A DNA stretch of 30,976 nucleotides from Patescibacteria group bacterium (GCA_018830465.1 JAHJSI010000016.1:1-30976); one strand, 5' to 3'; positions 1 to 7,348 are shown, counted from the stretch's first letter. Notes: a model not told the origin generated them from the sequence alone. Made by a program: numbers and translations.

Positions 1-93
1 ACAATTTCCACTCGCCTATTTCGGGCGCATCCTTCCATGGTTTCATTGCTGACTGCCGGGTTTGAAGAACCGCGGCCGAATTATTCGCTCTAG
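1..93 (+). other. possible 3' end of an upstream gene (cut by window edge)
   Basis: This frame is open from the window edge to a TAG at 91-93 and would give about 30 C-terminal residues, ending EEPRPNYSL. It stops 16 bp before the glycosyltransferase start, which fits an operon. I do not recognise the peptide. A competing reading exists on the minus strand: an ATG at 43 gives MKPWKDAPEIGEWKL running off the edge, which would make a divergent gene. The fragment is too short to decide. Confidence 0.25.
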
Positions 94-109
94 CGAGCTT
101 TGTTAAAAT

Positions 110-1621
110 ATGCCGCGATTATCGCATAATAAAATATATCGGTTTTTAGAAACTATTCCAGCTATTTTGGTCTGGACTACTTTGATTGGGTCAATTGTTT
201 TGTCTTTTTACGCGCCTTTGATTGCGATTTATATTATTATCTTATTTGACTTGTATTGGCTGATAAAAGTGGTGTATTGGCTTATATATTTATTCGGGTC
301 ATATCGCAATTATCGCAGGGACACGCGGATTGATTGGCTTCAAAAATTAAAACAAGAAGATCCAGTGTCGCATGATAGCGCGAATTCACATTGGAATGAT
401 TTATATCATCTTGTCTTCTTACCGACATTCAAAGAGTCGTTTGAAGTGCTGGATACTACTTTGAAAGGATTGGTTCAAAGCAATTATCCCACGGAAAAAA
501 TGATGGTCGCCTTAGGAGTAGAGGAGCGGGACAAGGAAAATGGATTGCGAATAGCGAACAGAATCAAGGAAAAATACGCGAACAATTTTTTTCAATTCTG
601 GATAACAGTGCATCCAAAAAATTTACCCAATGAACAGCCAGGCAAGGGCTCTAATAATGTATTTGCCGCGAAAAACGCGCAAAAGGAGATTGACAAGCTC
701 AATATTGCGTATGAAAAAATTATTGTGTCAACATTTGATATTGACACAATCGCGCATAAAGAATATTTTGGCCATTTGACATATAAATTTTTGACGCACT
801 CTCATCCGCACAACACCAGCTATCAGCCAGTTGCTTTATTTAATAATAATGTGTGGCAGTCAAACGCTTTTACTCGAACTGTGTCAAATGGAACAATGTT
901 CTGGCTTTTGACTGACTTGTCGCGCCCTGACAGGTTATTCACGTTTTCCTCGCATTCTATGAGCTGGAAAACTTTAACTGAAATCGGATTTTGGGAACCA
1001 GACCTTGTGACAGAGGATTCACGCATCTTCTTGCAATGTTTTATTCATTTTAACGGCGAATATACCGTGACCCCGATGTATGTGCCAGTGTCAATGGACA
1101 CTGTTGAGACAGGTACGTTTTGGGGCTCTTTGGCCGCGGTTTACAAACAGCAGAGAAGATGGGCATGGGGCATTGAGCATTTTCCATACATGGTTTGGCA
1201 TTTCTGGAAAAGCAAAAAGATTCCTTTTTTTAAAAAATTCAAGTATTTTTTCAATATTACAGAAGGAATGTATTCTTGGGCAACTGCGCCTATTTTGATT
1301 CTTATTCTTGGCCGGCTTCCTTTGGTTTTTGCCGACAGAACCACGGAATCAACCGTAATCGCGCAGAATGCTCCAACTGTTCTGCATTGGCTTTTAACAA
1401 CAGCAATGATTGGCTTGTTTGTGACTGCTATTATGTCTCTTGTTTTTCTGCCGCCTTGCCCAAAAAGCGAATCAAAGCATAAGTATATTTATATGCTTTT
1501 GCAGTGGGCGTTGTTTCCTATAAATATGATAATATTCGGCTCAATCCCAGCAATAGACGCGCAAACTCGTTTAGCTACTGGCAAATATCTTGGTTTTAAT
1601 GTGACTAAGAAAAATCGGTAA
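110..1621 (+). CDS. membrane-bound processive family 2 glycosyltransferase (cellulose-synthase-like)
   Basis: This is a 503-residue inner-membrane enzyme that probably polymerises or transfers a sugar from a nucleotide-sugar donor for a surface glycan. Two hydrophobic helices fill residues 15-63. A cytosolic GT-A domain follows, with the hallmarks of processive beta-glycosyltransferases: a DxD motif (FDID, 209-212), the acceptor-site TED (301-303) and QxxRW as QQRRW (347-351). C-terminal helices lie near 390-410, 425-447 and 460-480. The order of membrane segments and motifs fits the family; the sugar and product cannot be read from sequence. The start has no clear Shine-Dalgarno sequence. 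A consensus promoter for the next unit begins 21 bp after the stop, and I see no terminator between them. Confidence 0.85.
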   Translation: MPRLSHNKIYRFLETIPAILVWTTLIGSIVLSFYAPLIAIYIIILFDLYWLIKVVYWLIYLFGSYRNYRRDTRIDWLQKLKQEDPVSHDSANSHWNDLYHLVFLPTFKESFEVLDTTLKGLVQSNYPTEKMMVALGVEERDKENGLRIANRIKEKYANNFFQFWITVHPKNLPNEQPGKGSNNVFAAKNAQKEIDKLNIAYEKIIVSTFDIDTIAHKEYFGHLTYKFLTHSHPHNTSYQPVALFNNNVWQSNAFTRTVSNGTMFWLLTDLSRPDRLFTFSSHSMSWKTLTEIGFWEPDLVTEDSRIFLQCFIHFNGEYTVTPMYVPVSMDTVETGTFWGSLAAVYKQQRRWAWGIEHFPYMVWHFWKSKKIPFFKKFKYFFNITEGMYSWATAPILILILGRLPLVFADRTTESTVIAQNAPTVLHWLLTTAMIGLFVTAIMSLVFLPPCPKSESKHKYIYMLLQWALFPINMIIFGSIPAIDAQTRLATGKYLGFNVTKKNR

Positions 1622-1642
1622 AATCATCAAATATTTTTGTAC

Positions 1643-1671
1643 TTGACATTTTTTAGTATAGTGTGTATACT
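1643..1671 (+). promoter_or_regulatory. consensus sigma70-type promoter overlapping a palindromic operator
   Basis: The -35 box TTGACA (1643-1648) and -10 box TATACT (1666-1671) are separated by exactly 17 bp. An inverted repeat, TAGTATA-gtgtg-TATACTA (1654-1672), covers the spacer and -10 box. That is where a dimeric repressor would block RNA polymerase. Transcription should start near 1678 and serve the small ORF at 1738. Promoter geometry is seen directly; operator function is inferred. Confidence 0.8.
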
Positions 1672-1737
1672 ATTTACTCGATCATTTAAAAATATAGATT
1701 AACCACGCGTAAACCATACCAAAGAAAGGGGCGCATC

Positions 1738-1967
1738 ATGGTAAATCAGAATCACGCGTTAGCGGTTTTTGGGACAGCAAAGATCCGTTAATTCCCTCTA
1801 GCGCGACAGTTTTTGGGAAGAATGATTCAGGCGAAGAGTATTCTTTCAGAGCCGAAATCGTAGAAGTAGGGTGGGAGTGTACTTCTGGCGGCAAAAAGAT
1901 AAGGGTTTGGGTCATAAAAAGGCCGAAAAAGGTCTGTCACGGCTCAATCCTTAACCCTGATTCATGA
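1738..1967 (+). CDS. small hypothetical protein ORF, frame-disrupted at or just after its start
   Basis: The ATG at 1738 follows AAAGGGG with a 6-nt gap, but its own frame stops after 17 codons (TAA 1789-1791). The frame one base earlier is open from 1713 to TGA at 1965-1967 and encodes a protein-like tail of about 75 residues (GKSESRVSGFWDSKDP ... ending ILNPDS) with a beta-rich middle and two cysteines. That frame has no ATG, GTG or TTG start. One extra G after the ATG would fuse start and tail perfectly. So either a base is missing (mutation or assembly error), or there is a -1 shift, for example at the GTTTTTGGG run near 1765-1773. A noncoding RNA is also possible. No family is recognised. 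Its 3' end overlaps the 3' end of fmt by 17 bp. Confidence 0.5.
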
Positions 1968-2829
1968 ATTGGTCTATAGAGAATCGCGGGTGGCCTTTGA
2001 AAAATTCTTCAAAGGCCATCTTTTTTTTGCCTTGTAATTGGACTTCATCCAATTGCAGAGGTAGGTGCAAGGCATGCCTTGCACCTACGTTGTCATTCAA
2101 AGATGCTTTCCAAATAATCAATTTTTTGTTATTCCACTCTGTCCAAGCCCCTGGCCAAGGGTTCATTGCTCGTATTTGAGCGTCAATTTTTTCTGGAGCT
2201 TGCGACCAGTCAATTTTGCCATCCTTTTTAGTCAATTTTTCAGTGTAGGACGCTTTGTTGTGGTCTTGTTTTTTTGCTTCAATTTTTTTTGCAATATAAT
2301 CAGGCAGGATTTTAATAAGTAGATCTGCGCCGACTTGCGCGAGTTTGTCGTGAAGTTCACCTGAAGTTTCTGTCTGATTAAGCTTGATTTTTTTTTGCGC
2401 AACAATTGGGCCGTGATCCATTTTGTCATCTAGTTTCATGATAGTAACGCCTGTTTCTTTGTCTTGATTCAAAATCGCGGCTTGAATAGGGGATGAGCCG
2501 CGGTATTTCGGAAGCAATGATGGATGCAGATTCAGAATCCCCATTGGAAACGAATCAATAATCTTTTTTGGAATAATATCTCCATAAGCAACAAGAACGC
2601 CGAGCTTTGCGCCTGTTTTTGTAAATTCATGCGCAACAGATATGCCTGCTTCTTGCGCGACTTTTTTTATAGGTGATGGAATCAGTTTTGAGTGATGCCG
2701 TCCAATTGGCTTGTCTGGCTGTGTTATTATTTTTACCACATCGCAAAAATCAGCTTTGAGCAAGGCATTAAGCGCCGGCGCCGCGAATTCAGGCGTGCCA
2801 AAGAATATTATTTTTACTTTATCAGCCAT
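1951..2829 (-). CDS. fmt: methionyl-tRNA formyltransferase
   Basis: Fmt uses 10-formyl-THF to formylate initiator Met-tRNA in the cytosol. The 292-residue product has FGTPEFAAPAL (10-20), LHPSLLPKYRG (101-111) and the catalytic trio N100, H102, D138, which match N106, H108 and D144 of the E. coli enzyme. The C-terminal OB-like domain carries AMNPWPGAWT (221-230). It is slightly shorter than usual (about 315). Residues 248-257 (VGARHALHLP) are encoded by a perfect 28-bp palindrome and look inserted. The last nine residues run past the usual family end and overlap the convergent small ORF. It lies 9 bp after def, giving the classical priA-def-fmt order. No Shine-Dalgarno sequence is visible. 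Confidence 0.96.
   Translation of the reverse strand: MADKVKIIFFGTPEFAAPALNALLKADFCDVVKIITQPDKPIGRHHSKLIPSPIKKVAQEAGISVAHEFTKTGAKLGVLVAYGDIIPKKIIDSFPMGILNLHPSLLPKYRGSSPIQAAILNQDKETGVTIMKLDDKMDHGPIVAQKKIKLNQTETSGELHDKLAQVGADLLIKILPDYIAKKIEAKKQDHNKASYTEKLTKKDGKIDWSQAPEKIDAQIRAMNPWPGAWTEWNNKKLIIWKASLNDNVGARHALHLPLQLDEVQLQGKKKMAFEEFFKGHPRFSIDQFMNQG
1991..2028 (+). terminator. rho-independent terminator lying antisense inside fmt
   Basis: An 11-bp perfect stem (TGGCCTTTGAA, 1991-2001, with TTCAAAGGCCA, 2008-2018) and a 6-nt loop are followed by a run of eight T at 2021-2028 on the plus strand. It ends the unit that starts at the 1643 promoter. The same bases encode the conserved C-terminal MAFEEFFKG segment of Fmt on the other strand, so the stem is built from coding sequence. 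Confidence 0.8.
2061..2088. repeat. perfect 28-bp palindrome inserted in frame in fmt
   Basis: The arms GTAGGTGCAAGGCA and TGCCTTGCACCTAC form a perfect dyad with no spacer. It falls in a loop of the C-terminal domain of Fmt and keeps the frame. It behaves like a repetitive palindromic element that has landed in a tolerant position. Confidence 0.85.
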
Positions 2830-2838
2830 TTAAAAAAA

Positions 2839-3294
2839 TTAGTCATTTATTATCTTATCAATAAATAGCATCCCATCCAAATGATCTACTTCATGCTGAA
2901 TCACGCGGGCAAAGAATCCAGTGGCCTTAATCTTGCGCTCTTGTCCGCTGTGATCAATGTAGCGCACTTTTATTTTTTTGCTCCGTTCAACGATTCCGAA
3001 CACATCTGGGATTGAAAGGCATCCTTCTTCTCCTTGTTCTGTTTCTTTGGACGCGGAAAAAATTTTTGGGTTTATCATTAGAAGATGGTCTTCAAGAGAT
3101 TTGTCAGCATCTTTGTGGATCGCGACAATACGTTTGTGTTTTCCAACCTGAACAGCGGATAATCCAACGGCTTTTTCTCTCGCCATTGTATCAATCATAT
3201 CTGTACACAATTTTTGTACACCCTTAACATTATCAACTTTTGTTGACTTCTTTTTAAGTATATCATTTGGATGTAAGATTATATGCAGTTTCAT
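2839..3294 (-). CDS. def: peptide deformylase
   Basis: Def removes the N-formyl group from nascent proteins and pairs with Fmt next door. The 151-residue product has all three family motifs: GLSAVQ (44-49, usually GLAAPQ), EGCLS (90-94) with the metal-binding Cys92, and HEVDH (134-138) holding the two His ligands and catalytic Glu135. The motif-1 change of Ala-Pro to Ser-Val is unusual but leaves the Gln. It sits between priA (68 bp upstream, across a long hairpin) and fmt. No Shine-Dalgarno sequence; a TATATT box 7 nt before the ATG could be a weak -10 element. Confidence 0.96.
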   Translation of the reverse strand: MKLHIILHPNDILKKKSTKVDNVKGVQKLCTDMIDTMAREKAVGLSAVQVGKHKRIVAIHKDADKSLEDHLLMINPKIFSASKETEQGEEGCLSIPDVFGIVERSKKIKVRYIDHSGQERKIKATGFFARVIQHEVDHLDGMLFIDKIIND

Positions 3295-3303
3295 ATTGGT
3301 AAA

Positions 3304-3367
3304 TATAGACTCCTCGGCGAGGAAATGAAAAATTTACTTTTCATTTCCTCGCTCTACGTCGTCTATA
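3304..3367. repeat. long intergenic hairpin between priA and def
   Basis: A perfect 15-bp inner stem (GCGAGGAAATGAAAA, 3317-3331, with its complement at 3338-3352; 6-nt loop) lies inside an outer 7-bp pair TATAGAC/GTCTATA (3304-3310 and 3361-3367). The outer right arm overlaps the priA stop. No U-tract follows on either strand, so it is not a standard terminator. It may be a palindromic repeat or an mRNA processing or stability element. Confidence 0.75.
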
Positions 3368-5072
3368 ATACATTTTCAGGGTCTCTATCAACCAGCCAGC
3401 CATGCGGCAATGAGCAGATGATAGAGAGGTCTGTGTGGCGCGCGACTTTTAATAGCAGTGATTGTTGATTTTTTTTATCTTTGAAAGGTCCGAGTATTTG
3501 AGCTTTGTTTTTTAGCGCGGGTTGCAATGACTTAAGCGCGCGATCAAACTCATATCCTATATTCCCTTGATATGAGAGTTTAATCAATTGCGAAAATGGA
3601 GGATAATTAAACTGCTTTCTATTCTGCATCTCTGATTTAATAAATACATCTGTTTCTCCATACGCGAACGCGCGGACTGCCAGATTCTCTGGAGAATATG
3701 ATTGCAGGATAATGCGCTTAATTTGAAGCTCTGAACACATTATTTTCCAAAAATTCAAACGGTTAAAAGTTCTTTGCCCGCTTCTAAAGTCCGGTATTGC
3801 AAGCAATGGTTCAATTGAGCTAAATACTGCTAATGAGAATTTGCGACGCTCTTGAGTTAATTTTAGAGCTTCCAGAGGATAGGCAGTTGTGACAAGTATA
3901 TTAAAGTCCTGATTTGAGCCATATTTCGTAGCAATTTTACAATTTTTTATTTGATTCGTCAAGGTTTCAGCTAATTTGTTGACTGATACGCCTTGATCAG
4001 ATTGTTCGCGCAAAGAAATAATTAAAACTTTTCTATTATTTTGTATCGCGCCATTGATCGCGTCAAGCGTGGAATCCGCGATAATGGAGAAATTTTTTTT
4101 CTGCATTTCTGTTTTCATGTCAACAAGTTTAATACTCGCTCTTGCGTCAGAAGCAGGCGGTAGATCAGTGTGCTTGTGATTTAGCCAAATAGACGCGGAC
4201 GCGAAAATCAAATCTGAATCCGTAATATCAGACACCCATGAAGCAACAACGCGCGCGTCATATCTAGGGTGCTGGTCATATTGCTTGAAGTCCTGGGATG
4301 TTGATTCAAAAAAAATAATTTTGCCACGCTTTTGAATAGGCAAGAATACGCCTTGCCTGGTGGATAAAATTATTTTCGCGTTGTTGGAAAGTATCTTTTG
4401 ATACTCTTTCCAGTAGTTTCCTTTGCTTAATTCGCTGTGAATTATCGCGAAATTAGTTGAACACTTTTTTTGTACAACAGAAGCAACCGCGTTTATCATA
4501 TCAATCGTTGGAAACAGAACAAGAACTTGGCCTTGCGCGTGTTTCATCAAGTGCAGAATCAGCCATACAAAGGATGAGACATCCTGAATTTTAATGTGTT
4601 CAACTTTTTTTGTAATCTTTGTTCCGGCTTTTTTTAGTTCAGAAATCTGATTTTTGCGTATTGAGAAATTAATTTGCTCGTGAAACTTAAGAATCGCGCC
4701 GGACTTTGAAGATTTGCGCAATGGCTCTGGCGCTATTTTGCGCGCGACATAACCTTGGCTGCAGAAGTAGTAATCAGAAAACTTTTTAATCAGTTTAAAT
4801 TGCTGGTCCGTGAGAACTGGCCTGTCATGTAAAATTTCTGTCACAGGCCGCGCGCGAAATTTCTCTTTCCCCACCTTAATCCTCCCCTCAGGCAGGGGAG
4901 GAGATTTTTTGTTTTGCAAAGACAAAACAACCCCTGTGGTTTTTTTGTTTCTCCAAGGGATTATTACTAGTTGTCCAATTTGTATTTTTTCTCTTAACTC
5001 GTCTGGCACAAAATAATCAAATGAATCTACTTTTGAGGGCAGACGAGTCAGAGGTGTAATTTTTGCGATCAT
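3363..5072 (-). CDS. priA: degenerate PriA-like primosomal protein (helicase motifs lost)
   Basis: PriA normally reloads the replisome at stalled forks as a 3'-5' helicase. This 569-residue copy (E. coli about 730) keeps recognisable PriA landmarks: FDYFVP (19-23), IGQLVIIPW (32-40), YDQHPRYDARVVA (265-277), PDFRSGQRTF (427-436) and YPPFSQL (490-496). It lacks the ATPase machinery. There is no GxTGSGKT Walker A before 182, the DEEH box is replaced by FEST (255-258), GSATPSLES has become ASASIWLN (291-298), and the QxxGRAGR segment is FWKIMCS (441-447). The zinc-binding cysteine cluster is also absent. HAMAP describes actinobacterial PriA proteins without helicase motifs, which gives a precedent. 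An in-frame palindrome encodes residues around 57-64. The start overlaps the upstream stop as ATGA. It is probably a structural DNA- or protein-binding factor. Confidence 0.88.
   Translation of the reverse strand: MIAKITPLTRLPSKVDSFDYFVPDELREKIQIGQLVIIPWRNKKTTGVVLSLQNKKSPPLPEGRIKVGKEKFRARPVTEILHDRPVLTDQQFKLIKKFSDYYFCSQGYVARKIAPEPLRKSSKSGAILKFHEQINFSIRKNQISELKKAGTKITKKVEHIKIQDVSSFVWLILHLMKHAQGQVLVLFPTIDMINAVASVVQKKCSTNFAIIHSELSKGNYWKEYQKILSNNAKIILSTRQGVFLPIQKRGKIIFFESTSQDFKQYDQHPRYDARVVASWVSDITDSDLIFASASIWLNHKHTDLPPASDARASIKLVDMKTEMQKKNFSIIADSTLDAINGAIQNNRKVLIISLREQSDQGVSVNKLAETLTNQIKNCKIATKYGSNQDFNILVTTAYPLEALKLTQERRKFSLAVFSSIEPLLAIPDFRSGQRTFNRLNFWKIMCSELQIKRIILQSYSPENLAVRAFAYGETDVFIKSEMQNRKQFNYPPFSQLIKLSYQGNIGYEFDRALKSLQPALKNKAQILGPFKDKKNQQSLLLKVARHTDLSIICSLPHGWLVDRDPENVL
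4880..4902. repeat. palindromic element inserted in frame in priA
   Basis: A 9-bp stem (TCCTCCCCT, 4880-4888, with AGGGGAGGA, 4894-4902) has a 5-nt loop. It encodes part of a proline-rich stretch, SPPLPEGRIKVG (57-68), that has no place in the PriA N-terminal fold and looks inserted. Confidence 0.7.
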
Positions 5073-5839
5073 ATTGCGAATGTTGCGGCCATCATGCCTA
5101 ATCCATATTTTTGTTCATATCCTTTAAGATCAAAACTATAATTCATCCCATCAACTAATCCTAGAATAACAGCCAAAGGCCTAAAACCACGCACAGAAAA
5201 CGCAGCCACTTTATCAGGACGATGCTTAATGAAAGAATTTGAATCTTTGTCATGCAGATTTTTTATAATTTCTTGATCTATTTGTTTTGCCTGGTCAATT
5301 GTTTTTTTAGATGCTTGCGCAAGGTCTCCCAAAGAAATTACCGCGATTCGTTCTTTAGTGTCTTCTATAGCATCGCGCAATGATTTTCCAAATTCAAATA
5401 ATTTATCAAAAGGATCTAAAGCATGGGTAATTGGAAGCAAGCGGTATTTTTTGTTAGGCATTTGCATTTGCATCATAGCCGCGCAAGACGCGTTGTCAAG
5501 CATTAAATTCGTTATGCTTGAAATTGGATATTTTGTGCCTAATTTTTGCCGTATATAATATGCTGTCACAACATCGCCTTTGATAGTTTTTTTTGTTAAA
5601 AAATCCCCAAAGTCCTCAAAACCTATATTAAAATCAGGGCAAACATTTAAAATATACGCTTGTTTGTTCCCATATCCGTTTGGAGTTATCGTAATAATTG
5701 TTTCGCACTCCTTTGAGCTGATATCTTTCGCGATTTTTTGTGTTGCTTGGTTCAGTTTTTTAAAATCAGAAAATTTATGCCTAGAGATGTTTTCAAGCAG
5801 AACAGGGGAGGATGGGATGTGCGCGACGTATGAAAGCAT
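5069..5839 (-). CDS. Memo/LigB-like (class III extradiol dioxygenase fold) protein
   Basis: The 256-residue product resembles the Memo/LigB superfamily and the B component of the AmmeMemoRadiSam set. Supporting segments are VAHIPSSPVLL (5-15), the TITPNGYG block near 51-58, LLPITHALDP, ISLGDLAQ (family: SGDLSH) and the RGFRPLAVILGLVDG block near the C terminus. Two family histidines seem lost: PHPP is PSSP and SPHG is TPNG. Metal-dependent catalysis is therefore doubtful. No AMMECR1 or radical-SAM partner is in the window. The ATG at 5839 gives the family-like N terminus, 4 bp after the upstream stop; a GTG at 5860 is an alternative. It is coupled to priA by an ATGA overlap. Confidence 0.7.
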   Translation of the reverse strand: MLSYVAHIPSSPVLLENISRHKFSDFKKLNQATQKIAKDISSKECETIITITPNGYGNKQAYILNVCPDFNIGFEDFGDFLTKKTIKGDVVTAYYIRQKLGTKYPISSITNLMLDNASCAAMMQMQMPNKKYRLLPITHALDPFDKLFEFGKSLRDAIEDTKERIAVISLGDLAQASKKTIDQAKQIDQEIIKNLHDKDSNSFIKHRPDKVAAFSVRGFRPLAVILGLVDGMNYSFDLKGYEQKYGLGMMAATFAI

Positions 5840-5843
5840 AAAT

Positions 5844-7268
5844 TTAATTAATATTATCACCTAATATTTCATCCTCTCCATATGATATAATCAAATCCAA
5901 AGGATCTCCAATTGGATGCAAGTCAACTACTTTTTGCGGAACTTCATGAATATTGTCCCAATCATATCCTAATTTTTCAAATGCTTCGCCAGATATTACT
6001 GGTCTGCGTGTTCCGTCTGAGATGATGTATACTGCTGAAGATTCTGGTGATGTGATAATTGCGCCGTCTTGCAGTTTTAAGCGCCCCGCGTACGCGTATT
6101 GATTAAGCTCTTCTGGATGAATAGGCAATGGCTTATGATTTCTGAAATTAAGATTCATAATCGTCCGGTCAATTATGCCTTGTCTTTTTCCATCTTGAAC
6201 ATAGAACACAGCGCCTGTGGAATTGTCTTGAAGCAAAGCGCCTGTTGGGTACGCGCTGGCAATAGTAATGTTCTCGCCTATATTATATAACTCTAAATCT
6301 TCTTCATCAACTTCAATTACTTCTTCTGGATTAAATCCAATTGTCCTGAATACTTCCATTGACGTTATGCCGCGGATTGAATCGTCAACCAGCAGATAAA
6401 TCGCGCCTTGAGGCGAGCGAAGCAGGGAATAGTTGGCGAATTTTATTGAAGGCCCGATTTCATATGTTTCTAACTCATTTTTTGATACTTGTATTATACG
6501 ACTCGCGTCATATCTGGAGTAAAGCGCTGCTCTTGTTTTGAATGGCCTGCGTTTTCCATTCTGCAGAAGCCATACTCCCATTTCTCCTTGTTCCTGCAAA
6601 AGCGTGCCATCAGGATAGTTGCGGACAAAATACCTGTTCCAGATGCGCCAGAAATTATAGTTCGCCCCAACTCCAATACTGCTTCCGCGCCAAGGATTGT
6701 ATGTGTAAAGCACTGCTGTCGCGTTATTAACAGGAGTTATATCATATCCATCAAGCGTGGTTTTAGTTCTTTTTGGTCCCCATCCAGTCAAAGTTCTGCC
6801 AAGCGACTGCAAATCACGCAGATAATTGACGCGGACTTTTTCAGTAAATAATGAAACCTGATTATAAAATCCTTTATATTGCTGTATAGCTGGGTCTGAT
6901 TTTGAGCATGAGTCGCAGACCGCGAATCCTGTTGCCCAATCAAGCTGGTTCTGGGAAGGGGAATTGTCTGTGATCAAGGATTGCTCTTTTTGGAGCATTG
7001 CTAAAATTACTTTAGGATTTACGCGATAAATTTGGGATTCTTCAAAAATAATTTGTGAAGCTGGTTTTCTGATTTTATTGACAACTTCTGTAAATTCAGC
7101 CAAAAAAGATCCTTTTGATTCAAGGAAACGCTGAATAGAATTTTCTGACAAGGAAGTATAGTTCTCTAATTCATAATCAGAGATAATATTGTTTGCATTA
7201 AATTCAGCCGCACGTAATGGCTGGGCTGTGACTAATAGTAATAATATTGATATTAATATTTGTTTCAT
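5844..7268 (-). CDS. secreted lysozyme-like protein with four C-terminal repeat modules
   Basis: A signal peptide (MKQILISILLLLVTAQPLRA, cut near 20) leads into a helical lysozyme-like domain (about 45-215). It contains IIFEESQIYRVNPKVILAML, with candidate acidic residues E76/E77, then WATGFAVC, GFYNQV and NATAVLYTYNPW. This resembles the secreted transglycosylase-like domain seen in Actinobacteria and CPR. From about 219 to 455 there are four modules of some 57-60 residues, each with a pattern like G-LL ... VY-I-DGKRR-I ... F--GY ... L--Y--G. They may bind wall or surface polymer. The gene starts the Memo-priA-def-fmt operon and has an extended -10 box (TGC-TACAAT) 6 bp before its ATG. Catalytic activity is inferred only. 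Confidence 0.7.
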   Translation of the reverse strand: MKQILISILLLLVTAQPLRAAEFNANNIISDYELENYTSLSENSIQRFLESKGSFLAEFTEVVNKIRKPASQIIFEESQIYRVNPKVILAMLQKEQSLITDNSPSQNQLDWATGFAVCDSCSKSDPAIQQYKGFYNQVSLFTEKVRVNYLRDLQSLGRTLTGWGPKRTKTTLDGYDITPVNNATAVLYTYNPWRGSSIGVGANYNFWRIWNRYFVRNYPDGTLLQEQGEMGVWLLQNGKRRPFKTRAALYSRYDASRIIQVSKNELETYEIGPSIKFANYSLLRSPQGAIYLLVDDSIRGITSMEVFRTIGFNPEEVIEVDEEDLELYNIGENITIASAYPTGALLQDNSTGAVFYVQDGKRQGIIDRTIMNLNFRNHKPLPIHPEELNQYAYAGRLKLQDGAIITSPESSAVYIISDGTRRPVISGEAFEKLGYDWDNIHEVPQKVVDLHPIGDPLDLIISYGEDEILGDNIN

Positions 7269-7274
7269 GAATTT

Positions 7275-7283
7275 ATTGTAGCA
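7275..7283 (-). promoter_or_regulatory. extended -10 promoter, predicted leaderless start
   Basis: TGC-TACAAT (7283 to 7275 on the minus strand) is an extended -10 element. Six bases separate it from the ATG at 7268, so transcription should begin at or next to the start codon. No good -35 box is present, as is usual with extended -10 promoters. Confidence 0.6.
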
Positions 7284-7331
7284 TAAAAAAAAGGCGCATA
7301 CGAGTACTGAACTGGAAATTTAAGTAAGAAA

Positions 7332-7340
7332 TGCTATACT
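7332..7340 (+). promoter_or_regulatory. extended -10 promoter, predicted leaderless start
   Basis: TGC-TATACT (7332-7340) is followed by 8 bp and then the ATG at 7349. The predicted transcript starts about 7347, leaving almost no leader. It is divergent from the 7275-7283 element, 48 bp apart, with the same TGC extension. The position argues against the earlier in-frame ATG at 7331, which lies inside the promoter. Confidence 0.6.
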
Positions 7341-7348
7341 ACATTAAT

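Noticed and set aside
1678..2028. tmRNA, SRP RNA or RNase P RNA in the 1622-1950 gap
   Set aside because: No tRNA-like ends, CCA, tag peptide or conserved RNA core could be found; a small protein gene explains the gap better, though an unknown RNA remains possible.
3317..3352. Hairpin between priA and def as a rho-independent terminator
   Set aside because: No T-run follows the stem on either strand, and def-fmt has no convincing separate promoter.
7331..7348. Earlier in-frame ATG for the GT26-Nudix gene
   Set aside because: It lies inside the extended -10 element, and the family-typical N terminus begins at 7349.
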